Shown: positions 17,395 through 26,334 of the stretch, piece by piece
How the letters are laid out: every line of letters begins with the position of its first letter
How positions within the stretch are numbered: the first letter of the stretch is position 1
Assembly: GCF_965278975.1 (NCBI RefSeq)
Contig: NZ_OZ257126.1
Span: 1,736,001 to 1,800,000, forward strand
Source: Ferrovibrio sp965278975
Lineage (GTDB): Bacteria > Pseudomonadota > Alphaproteobacteria > Ferrovibrionales > Ferrovibrionaceae
DNA: 64,000 bases
Direction of reading: 5' to 3'
Translations under genes and position numbers: made by a program
The notes under the pieces: generated by a model
Told to the model about the DNA's origin: nothing
The model's input: only the letters and a program-made list of their open reading frames with translations
The model's database searches: none

Positions 17395-18183
17395 GTGCAG
17401 AATCAGCAGTTGCGCCTGTTGTGCCAGTGGCGCCCAGAGCAGCAGTTTCGCCAGGATAGCCGCTGGTTCACGCCCGAGGCGGCGCGCGGCGATGACCGCG
17501 CAATCATGCAGGCTGCGTGGCCGGGCCTGGGCCGCGCGCAGGGCGTGGAAGGCCCAATCCTCGATGCTTTGTGCCACCACGCCCCAGTTGCGCCGTGCGA
17601 TCAGCGCGTAATGCAGCGATGCGTTGCTTGCTGCCGGTGTTGCATCCTCGCCGGTGATCCAGCCTTGCAGCAAGGCAAGCGGCTGGCGCAGCAGCAGCGG
17701 CCGCGTCGTTGCCGGCAAGTGCAGCAGCAATTCAGGATGCGCGCTGAGTATGTGCGCCGGAGTATCTTCCAGGCCCTGGGCGCGCAGGACCTCGTTCCAC
17801 TGCCGCTCGAAGCGGGCGAGATCGAGCGCCAGAGCCAGGGCGCGGTCGCGTTGCTGACCACGCTGCGTCCGGCGCAGGAAGGCGGGAAAGCCGGCACCCA
17901 GCGCATAGAGGCTATGCTCTTTTGGTGGCGCGGCGCGGATATAGGCCTCGGTCAGTTGCGTGAACAAGGCATCGCCCAGCAGCCGCGCCAGGCCGGGATG
18001 ATCCGCTTTCAGGCATTCCAGCAGCCGCAGCCGGTAGGCTTCGATATAGATCGCCAGGCGCTGCCCGGCATCGCCCGCAGGCGGCGCTGCCACGATTTCG
18101 GCATCGCCGGGCAGCAAGGTGATATCGGGCCGCAGCAGGCGCAGCAGGAGCCAATGCTGGAGCTGTTCGAGATCAGGCGTCAT
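17233..18183 (-). CDS. DUF2063 (HvfC/BufC-like) partner protein of the MNIO enzyme
   Basis: 316 residues. The N-terminal domain has the DUF2063 hallmarks RLAIYIEAYRLRLLECLKAD, HPGLARLLGD, LTEAYIRAAPP and SLYALGAGFPAFL, followed by a helical second half to about residue 265. Family members act as binding partners that present a substrate to DUF692 enzymes. It overlaps the MNIO gene by 4 bp (ATGA). Oddly, the last 50 or so residues (Gln/His/Arg-rich) are the antisense of the small membrane gene and do not look like family sequence, so the true end may be near 17395 or the tail may be a recent read-through. Confidence 0.85.
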   Translation of the reverse strand: MTPDLEQLQHWLLLRLLRPDITLLPGDAEIVAAPPAGDAGQRLAIYIEAYRLRLLECLKADHPGLARLLGDALFTQLTEAYIRAAPPKEHSLYALGAGFPAFLRRTQRGQQRDRALALALDLARFERQWNEVLRAQGLEDTPAHILSAHPELLLHLPATTRPLLLRQPLALLQGWITGEDATPAASNASLHYALIARRNWGVVAQSIEDWAFHALRAAQARPRSLHDCAVIAARRLGREPAAILAKLLLWAPLAQQAQLLILHSPAQQIEAHQAVGHRRQAILQPQRMLDQLHQRHRGEGTREGQRQVRQHGDGFP

Positions 18184-19004
18184 GCACCCGCCCAGGCTTT
18201 AGCGAGTTCTCCCAGCAGGTCATCGTAACTCGGCAGCTGTGCGTCCCATTCCAGCAATACCGATACGCCGCCGGTCAGCTGCTGCGCCAGGCGGTAGAGC
18301 GCCCAGACTTCATCGTGCACCGGGTGGTCATGGGTATCGATCAGATGCGTGCCGCAATCGGTGGCGCCGGCAAGATGCAGCTGCACGATGCGTTCCGGCG
18401 GCAGGGCGCGGATATAAGTCTCCGGGTCGAAGCCGTGGTTGCGGCCCGAGACATGGACGTTGTTGACATCCAGCAGCAGGCCGCAATCGGCGGCATCGGC
18501 CAGGCGGGCGAGGAATTCCCATTCCGGCATGCTGTCCTGGCGAAAGCGCAGATAGCTGCTCGGATTTTCCAGCACCAGGCGCTGCCCGAGATAATCCTGT
18601 GCCTGGCATATGCGGGCGGTGACATGGCGCAGGGAAGCTTCGGTGAGCGGCAGCGGCAGCAGGTCATGGCTGGTATGGCCGCCCAGGCTGGTCCAGCAGA
18701 GATGGTCTGAAATCCACGGCGCGCGCAGATCGGCCGCAAGCTGCTTCACCGCGCACAGGTAGTCGAGATCGAGCGGGTCGCTGCCACCGATGGAGAGCGT
18801 GACACCATGCAGCACGATCGGCGTGGTCTCCGCCAGGCGTTCGACCGCCCGGCGGAGATAGCCGCGATGCCCGAGCAGATTCTCGGTGATCACCTCGAAC
18901 CAGTCGACCCGGGCACCCTTGGCCATGATGGCCGGCAGATGCTCCTGGCGCAGGCCGAGGCCATAGCCGAGATGCGGCAGGCCCAGTCTCATCGCTCCCG
19001 ACAT
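18180..19004 (-). CDS. DUF692 multinuclear non-haem iron oxidase (MNIO)
   Basis: 274-residue TIM-barrel enzyme. Members use two or three iron ions and oxygen to remodel cysteine residues of peptides (for example to thiooxazole or oxazolone-thioamide groups). Probable metal or catalytic residues: E37 and E41-N42 (FEVITEN), H66 (VLHGVTL), H101 (SDHLCW), E146-N147 (VLENPSS), D179 and H184 (LLLDVNNVH), H210 (QLHLAGA), D223/H225/H227 (DTHDHPVH), E252 (LLEWD). All expected positions are present, so it should be active. It is translationally coupled to the ferritin-like gene (TAATG) and to DUF2063 (ATGA). Confidence 0.95.
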   Translation of the reverse strand: MSGAMRLGLPHLGYGLGLRQEHLPAIMAKGARVDWFEVITENLLGHRGYLRRAVERLAETTPIVLHGVTLSIGGSDPLDLDYLCAVKQLAADLRAPWISDHLCWTSLGGHTSHDLLPLPLTEASLRHVTARICQAQDYLGQRLVLENPSSYLRFRQDSMPEWEFLARLADAADCGLLLDVNNVHVSGRNHGFDPETYIRALPPERIVQLHLAGATDCGTHLIDTHDHPVHDEVWALYRLAQQLTGGVSVLLEWDAQLPSYDDLLGELAKAWAGA

Positions 19005-21076
19005 TAAGTCGAGGGCGGCAGCGCGATACGCAGGGTGGAGGGCGCCGGCTTGGTCGGCGTCACGCCCTGGCCCTGCATCACCATCGTATAGGCCTGCCAG
19101 GCGACGTCGAACACCGCATCGCCAAGCGCGAAGGGAATGGTGCCGACTTTCTGTGGCGATGCGCCGAACAGGTTATAGACCTGCATCGTGCCGCTTTCCG
19201 GATAGAGCTGCGAGGCCGAGATCGGCACCGCACAGCCACCCAATGTCTGGCAGGCGTTGTCGCCCGGCGACGAGTAGACCGTCGGGCCCGGGGTCGGACC
19301 TGGGGTCGGGCCGCCACAGGTGCCGCCCACCGCCCCGCCATGAGGGGCAGACATGCGCGGCTTGCGCACGCGCCGCGCGGCAACGGCGGAGCAAGTCTGC
19401 GGGCTGCCGGTATCCGGTTGTGCGAAACCGCAGCCACCCTGGCCGGAACAGGTGTTGGTGCCGCGGCAGGAATGGAACACCGCAACGGTGCCGCAAGTCG
19501 GGCTGGCCGGCGGCGTCTGATAGTTCAGGCCCTGGCAGGCGCTGGGCGAACGGCCCGGATCGGGCTGCGGCGTCAGGCCCTGCGAGAGATCGGGCGCGCT
19601 GTTCGCCGCCCAGCACATGGTCATGCGGTCGCCGGCGCCGACCATGGCCGGATAGGGGAAGCCGGCACTCTGGCTGGCCCAATACTGATTGAGCCCCAGC
19701 GTGATGCCGGCAATGGCGCCGGTGGCCACCGTGTTGAGCAATGCCGCTTCGCCGCTGAGTGCGTTCAGCGCATCCGCCACCTGCTGCGCACTCGGGATAT
19801 TGGTCGGCGGGCTGGGATTGGCCGGCGTGGTGGTGAGCAGGGCGGCAGTCCAGCTATTGCCGGCCTTGAACCAGGCCGGGAAGGTGGTGACGGTGGATGC
19901 CAGGGTCTGCAACTGCACGAAGTTGTCGTAATGCGTGGTGGCGCCCCAGGTGCCGCGCGCCGTGGCATCGGCGGATTGCGCTGCCTGGCTGCCATCGGAA
20001 TTGTAGGAGGGATAGTCGAAGGCAAGGTTCTGCGCATCGGGCTGGAACATCACATCGACGCCGCCATCATCCTTGGGCGGCTTCACCGCCTTCACCGATT
20101 TCAGCGACAGGCGGGCCTTGGCCGGCAGCAGGTTGGTGAGGCTGGCGCCATCCTGGCCGGCGCCTTCGCCCTGGTCGGTGATCGCCAGCATCATGTCCAC
20201 CGCCTGGCCCATGGCCAGCAGCGGATCGGCGGCAGTGATCGTTGCCGGCATCAGCGGGTATTCGGCGGCGTGCGATTTGCTGGCGCTGTTGAACATGTCC
20301 TGCTGCACGCTGCCGGCAACGAACATCTTCTCGAACAGCGTGGAGCCATCGGTGTAGACCATGGTGATGTACTGCATGTAGCAGTAATACATCCAGCCGA
20401 TGGTGCCGAAGAGCGGCAGGTCCTGCTCGGTCATCGCCGTCGTCCAGCCGGCGAAGGGCGCGGTGGGGAAATACTTGCTGCGCGCGGCGGGCTGGATGTT
20501 GTTCAGCGCCGTGTCGTGATCCTGCTCGATAAGCTGGAACAGCTGGGTCTGTGGCACGGTCAGAGGATTCAGGTTCACCACCAGACCGCTATAGGGCGCC
20601 ACCAGATCGGTCAGGTTGACGATATGGGGGATGGTGGTGTTGCTGGCGCCATAGCAGGTCCAGCCGTGGGTGCTGGTCTGCAGCGCCGCGCTGGTGAAGC
20701 TCGGCTGCGCGCCCAGGGCGGAGGCGACATTGGCGGCAAGCTGCAGGTGCAGCATCTCCTCGATGAACACCGCGAAGATGGCGTTATAGGCCTGCTGGTT
20801 CGGCGTCGTGGCGGTGGCCGACGTGTTCATCCCCGGCCAGGCCCGGCCTTCGTAATAGGTGATGCCGCTGGCGTTGATTTCATGCACGCCCTGCAGCGAG
20901 GTCATCGCCGCCATGTAGAGCGGGATGGTGAACAGCTCGACATTGATCGCCGCCTGGGCCAGTGCCTTGGCGGCAGAAATGTCGGCAGGCAGGTTGGACA
21001 GCGGCCGGTTGATGATCGGCACCGGAACCGGGGGCAAGGCGCCAAGGCTGGATGTGGTGGTGGGGCTGGTGGGCAT
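19004..21076 (-). CDS. Ferritin-like protein with cysteine-rich C-terminal tail, probable MNIO substrate
   Basis: 690 residues, no signal peptide. The N-terminal part matches the VioB/iminophenyl-pyruvate-dimer-synthase-like ferritin domain: helix AINVELFTIPLYMAAMTS with E47, then FIEEMLHLQLAANVASALG with E106, E107 and H110, plausible di-iron ligands. The region 488-615 holds ten cysteines, among them C537-x5-C543-x5-C549 in HSCRGTNTCSGQGGCG, a Pro-Gly-Pro-Thr repeat, and ACQTLGGCAVPIS at 608-620. These motifs resemble the Cys-Gly-x-Asn repeats of known MNIO precursor peptides. Start ATG has a strong CGGAGG site. First gene of the operon; I infer that its tail is modified by the adjacent MNIO. 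Confidence 0.85.
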   Translation of the reverse strand: MPTSPTTTSSLGALPPVPVPIINRPLSNLPADISAAKALAQAAINVELFTIPLYMAAMTSLQGVHEINASGITYYEGRAWPGMNTSATATTPNQQAYNAIFAVFIEEMLHLQLAANVASALGAQPSFTSAALQTSTHGWTCYGASNTTIPHIVNLTDLVAPYSGLVVNLNPLTVPQTQLFQLIEQDHDTALNNIQPAARSKYFPTAPFAGWTTAMTEQDLPLFGTIGWMYYCYMQYITMVYTDGSTLFEKMFVAGSVQQDMFNSASKSHAAEYPLMPATITAADPLLAMGQAVDMMLAITDQGEGAGQDGASLTNLLPAKARLSLKSVKAVKPPKDDGGVDVMFQPDAQNLAFDYPSYNSDGSQAAQSADATARGTWGATTHYDNFVQLQTLASTVTTFPAWFKAGNSWTAALLTTTPANPSPPTNIPSAQQVADALNALSGEAALLNTVATGAIAGITLGLNQYWASQSAGFPYPAMVGAGDRMTMCWAANSAPDLSQGLTPQPDPGRSPSACQGLNYQTPPASPTCGTVAVFHSCRGTNTCSGQGGCGFAQPDTGSPQTCSAVAARRVRKPRMSAPHGGAVGGTCGGPTPGPTPGPTVYSSPGDNACQTLGGCAVPISASQLYPESGTMQVYNLFGASPQKVGTIPFALGDAVFDVAWQAYTMVMQGQGVTPTKPAPSTLRIALPPST

Positions 21077-21260
21077 GAGTGAGTCCTCCGATATGGATTA
21101 AAAGATGCTGAAAATTTAGATACACAACCAATAAACACTAGTTATGAGAGTGTAGAAAGCAGAAAATATATAAAAATACGAGAATACAGGATTATGCAAC
21201 CACAGGCGGCGCAAGCCGGTGAGGCGAATCGATTAACGAAGCAGGGAAGGTTGAGAGGCC
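21077..21260 (-). promoter_or_regulatory. AT-rich leader and promoter region of the ferritin-like/MNIO operon
   Basis: 184 bp without a gene, sharply more AT-rich than its surroundings between 21090 and 21195 (for example TATATTTTCTGC on the minus strand). It must hold the operon promoter. I see no clear -35/-10 pair or inverted repeat. The ribosome site CGGAGG is at about 21086-21091, 9-10 bases before the start codon. Confidence 0.4.
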
Positions 21261-22814
21261 TCAGGCCAGGCGGCGGCCGAAACCGTCGCGCAATTCGCGC
21301 TTCAGTACCTTGCCGATGGCGCTGCGCGGCAGGCTGTCGAGGATTTCTATCGCCGCCAGCCGCTGGGTCTTGCCGAGCTGCGCGTTGGCGAAGGCAAGCA
21401 GGGCATCGCTCGTCGTGCTGGCGCCGGGTTTCAGCACCACGAAGGCCACCGGCGTTTCGCCCCAGCGTTCGGACGGCATGCCGACCACGGCGGTCTCGGC
21501 GACAGCCTCATGGCCACGCAACACGGCTTCGATGTCGCTGGGATAGACGTTGAAGCCGCCGGATATGATCATGTCCTTCTTGCGGTCCATCAGCGTCAGG
21601 AAGCCATCGGCATCGAAGCGGCCCATATCGCCGGTGCGGATGAAGCGGCGGCCCTCGCGGTCATACCATTCGGCTTCCGAGGTCTTGCCCGGCTGCTTGT
21701 GGTAGCCGACCATGACGGTGCCGGAATGGCCGACGATCTCACCAACCTCGCCGGGGCCGACCTCATTGCCCTGTTCGTCGATCAGGCGGACATCATGGCC
21801 CGGCGCCGGGCGGCCAACCGTGTGCAGCTTGTCGGGATGGGCATGGGCCTGCAGGATGCAGGTGCCGCCGCCTTCGGTCATGCCGTAATACTCGATCAGC
21901 TTGCCCGGCCAGCGCCGCACCACATCGGCCTTCAGTGCCGCGCCAAAGGGTGCGCTGGTGCAGAACTTGGCCTCGAAGCTGGAAAGATCATAGCGGTCGA
22001 AATCCGGGTGCTGCATCAGGCGGCTGTATTGCACCGGCACCAGCATGGTGTGGGTGGCGCGATGCTGCTGCGCCAGATCGAGATAGGTTTTCACCTCGAA
22101 TTTCGGCATCAGCACCACGGTGCCGCCCCAGCCCAGTGCCGGGAAGAAGATCACCAGCGTGGTGTTGGAATAGAGTGGCGTGGAGAGCAGGGCCACGGTG
22201 CGTTCGGTGTTGTAGCCGTTGATCGAAGCACGCTGCACATGCGACCAGCGCATCTTGTGCGGCTGAATGATGCCCTTCGGCGTGCCGGTGGTGCCGGAGG
22301 AATAGATGATGTTGAACGGCGCATCGGGATGCACATCCACCGCTGCCGGCTTCGCGCCGGCAGGTGCCAGCCAGGCCTCGAAGGCATCGGTATCCAGGCG
22401 CACGCGGCGCGCCGTCACTTGGTTCAGCACGCCAGCACCCGTCAGGGCGGCTTCGTTGCCGCCATCCAGGAACAGGATCGCGGCATCGGCGTCGGCGGTC
22501 ATCGCCACCAGGCTTTCCGGCGTCGAGGACGGCGCCAATGGCGCCACTGCCACACCGGCGCGCAGGCCGCCAAGGAATACGGCGGCATACTCGATCGAAG
22601 CCGAGGCGACGATGGCGATGGCATTGCCCGGGCCGAGACCTTCGCGCTGCAAGGCGGCGGCGATGCGGTCCATCAGCGCATCCAGCCCGGCAAAATCCAG
22701 TTGCCGCTCGCCTTCTATCAGCGCAATGCGTTCTGGCCGTTCGGCGGCATGGGCGCGGATCAGTTCAGCGACGGTGCCGTAATCACGGCTCAACTGATCC
22801 AGGGCGCTGATCAT
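21261..22814 (-). CDS. Class I adenylate-forming acyl-CoA synthetase
   Basis: 517 residues. Activates a carboxylic acid with ATP and transfers it to CoA. Seen: P-loop-like IIYSSGTTGTPKGI, the adenylate motif YYGMTEGGG, hinge motif FIRTGDMGRFDADGFLTLMDR, KDMIISGGFNVYPSDIE, and the catalytic C-terminal lysine in SAIGKVLKREL. It overlaps the HAD gene by 4 bp, so ligase, HAD and the cyclic-nucleotide-binding protein form a coupled set, with the ligase last. Acid specificity cannot be assigned. Confidence 0.92.
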   Translation of the reverse strand: MISALDQLSRDYGTVAELIRAHAAERPERIALIEGERQLDFAGLDALMDRIAAALQREGLGPGNAIAIVASASIEYAAVFLGGLRAGVAVAPLAPSSTPESLVAMTADADAAILFLDGGNEAALTGAGVLNQVTARRVRLDTDAFEAWLAPAGAKPAAVDVHPDAPFNIIYSSGTTGTPKGIIQPHKMRWSHVQRASINGYNTERTVALLSTPLYSNTTLVIFFPALGWGGTVVLMPKFEVKTYLDLAQQHRATHTMLVPVQYSRLMQHPDFDRYDLSSFEAKFCTSAPFGAALKADVVRRWPGKLIEYYGMTEGGGTCILQAHAHPDKLHTVGRPAPGHDVRLIDEQGNEVGPGEVGEIVGHSGTVMVGYHKQPGKTSEAEWYDREGRRFIRTGDMGRFDADGFLTLMDRKKDMIISGGFNVYPSDIEAVLRGHEAVAETAVVGMPSERWGETPVAFVVLKPGASTTSDALLAFANAQLGKTQRLAAIEILDSLPRSAIGKVLKRELRDGFGRRLA

Positions 22815-23461
22815 GGAAACTCCATGCCGATATGGCGACCGAGTTCCTGCAAGGCCACATCCGGGTCGCCGACCTTGATGGTGCGCATGCCCATGGCTGC
22901 CGCCGGTTTCAGGTTGATGCCGAGATCATCGAGGAACACGGCTTCCGTGGGCTGAATCCCGAGCAGGTCGCAGGCAGCCTGATAGAAGGCCGGCTCCGGC
23001 TTGCGGATGCCGATCTTGCTCGATTCCACCACGGCATCGAACAAGGTCATCACTTGAGCGATGGCGGCGGCGCGGTCGGCACGCAAGGCCATGCCCGGGC
23101 CGTGGCCCAGCGGCATGTTGTTGGTGAGGCAGGCAACCTTGAAGCGGGCCTTAACCTGCTTGAGGGCTGCCACCATGCGCGGGCGCAGCTCGCCGGAAAT
23201 CAGCGGCAGGATTTCGCGGCCATGCAGCGGATGGCCCAAAGCCGTGCTTTCGGCCAGGAACAGCTCGCCGAAGCCGGCAGCATCGGTTTCGCCGCGCTCG
23301 AAGCGGGCCCAGGCATTGCTGTCGGGATTGCGGCTGTTGATGCCACGGATGAAATCAGCCGGCAGGCCGCGTTCGGCTTCATAGCGGCGGAAGGCTTCGA
23401 ACGGGCTGCTCAGGATCACCCCGCCGAAATCCCACAGCACGGCGCGGATGGTCGCGGTCAT
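22811..23461 (-). CDS. HAD-IA family hydrolase
   Basis: 216 residues. Motif I is WDFGGVIL, where the second Asp of the canonical DxD phosphatase motif is Gly, as in the epoxide-hydrolase N-terminal/ACAD10-like subgroup. Motif II is CLTNNMP, motif III lysine lies in SSKIGIRKPEPAFYQ, and motif IV is VFLDDLGINL. Loss of the second Asp makes ordinary phosphatase activity uncertain. ATGA-type overlaps join it to genes on both sides. Confidence 0.88.
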   Translation of the reverse strand: MTATIRAVLWDFGGVILSSPFEAFRRYEAERGLPADFIRGINSRNPDSNAWARFERGETDAAGFGELFLAESTALGHPLHGREILPLISGELRPRMVAALKQVKARFKVACLTNNMPLGHGPGMALRADRAAAIAQVMTLFDAVVESSKIGIRKPEPAFYQAACDLLGIQPTEAVFLDDLGINLKPAAAMGMRTIKVGDPDVALQELGRHIGMEFP

Positions 23462-23865
23462 TCCGGTTTTTCCTTGCCGCTGACGTCATAATAGAAGGTG
23501 TCCTGCGGCAGCAGCCGGGGCAGCGGCTCGGTGGTCTGGCGCAGGTTGCGGGTCAGGATGTTGATCAGCTTGCGCAGGAACGGGTCGGTGCGCTCCAGCT
23601 TCAGCTTCAGCAGCACGCCGGGGATCACCTGCACGAAGGTTTCATCCACGGCGGTGGCATTGGCCGAACGCGGCTGATCGTCGATCAGCGCCATTTCGCC
23701 GAACAGGCCGCCGCGCTCCACTTCCGCCAGCACCACGGTCTTCCCGGCCTCGCTGCGCCAGATGCGCACGCGGCCCTCCTCGACGAAATACAGGCAGTCG
23801 CCCTCGTCTCCCTGGGTGAAGATCGGCGTTCCGGGCAGGAAGTGGCGTCGTTGAATTTCAGGCAC
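23458..23865 (-). CDS. Stand-alone cyclic nucleotide-binding domain protein
   Basis: 135 residues comprising one CAP-type effector domain: GTPIFTQGDEGDCLYFVEEG, then the phosphate-binding cassette region GGLFGEMALIDDQPRSANATA, with the Arg-Ser-Ala that contacts the cyclic phosphate. There is no helix-turn-helix after it; the C-terminus is a helix plus a short polar tail. It cannot be a Crp-type DNA binder by itself and may act as a regulatory subunit through protein contacts. First gene of the HAD/ligase set. Confidence 0.88.
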   Translation of the reverse strand: MPEIQRRHFLPGTPIFTQGDEGDCLYFVEEGRVRIWRSEAGKTVVLAEVERGGLFGEMALIDDQPRSANATAVDETFVQVIPGVLLKLKLERTDPFLRKLINILTRNLRQTTEPLPRLLPQDTFYYDVSGKEKPE

Positions 23866-23918
23866 GGCAGGATATTTCGAGTATGGTTGGGTTTTCTCTG
23901 CAACCCACTATAGCCGTG

Positions 23919-26294
23919 TCAGCCGCACTTGCTATAGCCGCAGGCGGTGCAGGTGTCGCAGCCCTCGGCCTTGATCAGGCTGGGCTGGCCGCATTTCGGG
24001 CATTGCCGCAGGCCGGCCATCGGCCGCGCCGCCGGTTCGTTAACCTGGGCCACCAGCGGGATCACCACGCTATCGGCGGCAGGCTGATCCGGGCCGCTGA
24101 TGAAGCCGATATCGATCAGGTGGCGTTCGATCACCTCGCCGATGGCAGCCAGCAGCGACGGGATATAGCGCCCGCCCATCCATTGCCCGCCGCGCGGATC
24201 GAACACCGCCTTCAGCTCATCGACCACGAAGCTGACATCGCCGCCGCGCCGGAACACCGCCGAGATCATGCGGGTCAGCGCCACGGTCCAGGCATAATGC
24301 TCGGTATTCTTCGAGTTGATGAACACCTCGAACGGCCGCCGCCGGCCATCCTGCACGATGTCATTCACCGTGATGTACATGGCGTGCTCGGAATCCGGCC
24401 AGGTGATCTTGTAGGTCTTGCCGGGCAGGGCTTCCGGGCGGTCGAGCGGCCGGGTCATGTAGACCACGCCGCCCGCCGAAACAGAATTGCCTGAAATTGA
24501 GCTACCCGAAATCGGTGAGGCGGTGATGGCAGCCGGGCGCTGTGCCGGCACCAGCGGCAGTTCGGCCTGCTGCGCTTTCGTTGCGGCCTTGCCGCCGGCC
24601 TTCTTCACGCTCAGCACCGCGCCGGTCACTTCGTTGGGGCGATAGGTGGTGCAGCCCTTGCAGCCGCTGTCATAGGCCAGCGCGTAGACATCCTTGAAGG
24701 CTTCGAAGGAAATGTCTTCGGGCAGGTTGATGGTCTTGGAAATCGAGCTGTCGATGTATTTCTGCACGCCGGCCTGCACGCGCACATGATCGGCGGGCGC
24801 CAGGCTCTGGGCGTCGACGAAAGCCTCGGTCAGCGGCGCATCCTCGCCCTTGATCTGGCGGTAGAGCCGCAGCGCGTAGTCGCTCACTTCCTCCTCGCGG
24901 CGGCTGCCATCGGGCATCAGCACATTGCGGCTGTAGCTGAAGGCGAAAACCGGCTCGAGGCCGGAGGAAATATTGTCCGCGAACAGCGAAATCGTGCCGG
25001 TCGGCGCAATCGACGTCAGCAATGCGTTGCGGATGCCATGCTCGCGGATGCCGGCGCGGATATCCTCGGGCAGTTCCGCCACCGTCGCGCCGGCGAGATA
25101 GGCTTCGGCGTCGAACAGCGGGAAGGGGCCTTTCTCGCGCGCCAGTTCCACCGAGGCACGGTAGGCGGCATCACGGATTTCGCAGAGCCAGGTTTCGATC
25201 AGCGCCAGGGATTGTGGTGAACCATAGCGCGCGCCGCAGAGGATCAGCGCATCGGCCAGGCCGGTGACGCCCAGCCCGATGCGGCGCTTCATCCGTGCTT
25301 CCTCGGCCTGCGCTGCCAGCGGGAAATTCGACACCTCGATGGTGTTGTCCAGCATGCGCACGGCGATGGTGGTCAGCCGGCGCAGTTCAGCCATATCCAG
25401 CGCCGCGCCCTCCTCGAATGGCTGGCGCACCAGGCGGGCCAGATTGATCGAGCCAAGCAGGCAGGCGCCATAGGGCGGCAGTGGCTGCTCGCCACAGGGA
25501 TTCGTGGCGCTGATGCTCTCGCAGTAATGCAGGTTGTTTCGCTGGTTGATGCGGTCGATGAAGATCACGCCAGGCTCGGCATAGGCGTAGGTGGCGCGCA
25601 TGATGCGCTCCCACAGGTCGCGCGCCTGTAGCGTCTTGTAGGTCGTGCCGTTGAAGCGCAGTTCCCAGGGCTGGTTCTGCCGCACCGCCTGCATGAAGGC
25701 ATCGGTCACCAGCACCGACAGATTGAACATGCGCAGCCGGCCCGGCTCCTGCTTGGCGGCGATGAAGGCTTCGATATCGGGATGGTCGCAGCGCATCGTC
25801 GCCATCATGGCGCCGCGGCGATGGCCGGCGGACATGATGGTGCGGCACATGGCGTCCCACACATCCATGAAGCTCAACGGACCCGAGGCATCGGCGCCGA
25901 CGCCTTTCACCAGCGCGCCGCGTGGCCTGAGCGTGGAGAAATCGTAGCCGATGCCGCCGCCCTGCTGCATGGTCAGCGCGGCTTCCTTCAGATGCTCGAA
26001 GATGCCGCTCATGTCGTCGGGGATGCTGCCCATGACGAAGCAGTTGAACAGCGTCACCTTCCGCCCGGTACCGGCCCCGGCGACGATGCGCCCGGCGGGC
26101 AGAAAGCGGAAATCAGAGAGCGCATCGTAGAAACGGTCTGCCCAGGCTTTCGGCTCGGCTTCCGGCACCGCCACGGCAGCCGCGATCCGCCGCCAGGTAT
26201 CCTCGATGGTGTGATCCAGAGGATGCCCGTCCGGGCCTTTCAGGCGGTATTTCATATCCCAGATCTGCTGGGAGATCGGTGCGGTCAGCGGCAT
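23919..26294 (-). CDS. nrdJ: Adenosylcobalamin-dependent (class II) ribonucleotide reductase
   Basis: Reduces ribonucleotides to deoxyribonucleotides using a B12-derived thiyl radical. About 791 residues. Seen: FNCFVMGSIPD with the first redox cysteine, QQGGGIGYDFSTLRP, the active-site NPCGEQPLPPYGAC, radical-site neighbours APTGTISLFADNISSGLEP, and GCKGCTTYRPN. The C-terminus has CPKCGQ and CDTCTACGYSKCG cysteine pairs, typical of this subgroup, which shuttle reducing power or bind zinc. The ATG at 26294 is preferred; an in-frame GTG at 26315 is possible. Confidence 0.96.
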   Translation of the reverse strand: MPLTAPISQQIWDMKYRLKGPDGHPLDHTIEDTWRRIAAAVAVPEAEPKAWADRFYDALSDFRFLPAGRIVAGAGTGRKVTLFNCFVMGSIPDDMSGIFEHLKEAALTMQQGGGIGYDFSTLRPRGALVKGVGADASGPLSFMDVWDAMCRTIMSAGHRRGAMMATMRCDHPDIEAFIAAKQEPGRLRMFNLSVLVTDAFMQAVRQNQPWELRFNGTTYKTLQARDLWERIMRATYAYAEPGVIFIDRINQRNNLHYCESISATNPCGEQPLPPYGACLLGSINLARLVRQPFEEGAALDMAELRRLTTIAVRMLDNTIEVSNFPLAAQAEEARMKRRIGLGVTGLADALILCGARYGSPQSLALIETWLCEIRDAAYRASVELAREKGPFPLFDAEAYLAGATVAELPEDIRAGIREHGIRNALLTSIAPTGTISLFADNISSGLEPVFAFSYSRNVLMPDGSRREEEVSDYALRLYRQIKGEDAPLTEAFVDAQSLAPADHVRVQAGVQKYIDSSISKTINLPEDISFEAFKDVYALAYDSGCKGCTTYRPNEVTGAVLSVKKAGGKAATKAQQAELPLVPAQRPAAITASPISGSSISGNSVSAGGVVYMTRPLDRPEALPGKTYKITWPDSEHAMYITVNDIVQDGRRRPFEVFINSKNTEHYAWTVALTRMISAVFRRGGDVSFVVDELKAVFDPRGGQWMGGRYIPSLLAAIGEVIERHLIDIGFISGPDQPAADSVVIPLVAQVNEPAARPMAGLRQCPKCGQPSLIKAEGCDTCTACGYSKCG

Positions 26295-26334
26295 GGGGTT
26301 ATGGTACCGCCCCACTGCCTTGAGTCAACAAAAT

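Noticed and set aside
19340..21082. 580-residue open frame antisense to the ferritin-like gene
   Set aside because: Arg/Gly/His-rich composition without motifs; the opposite strand has the ferritin helices, a strong ribosome site and operon overlaps.
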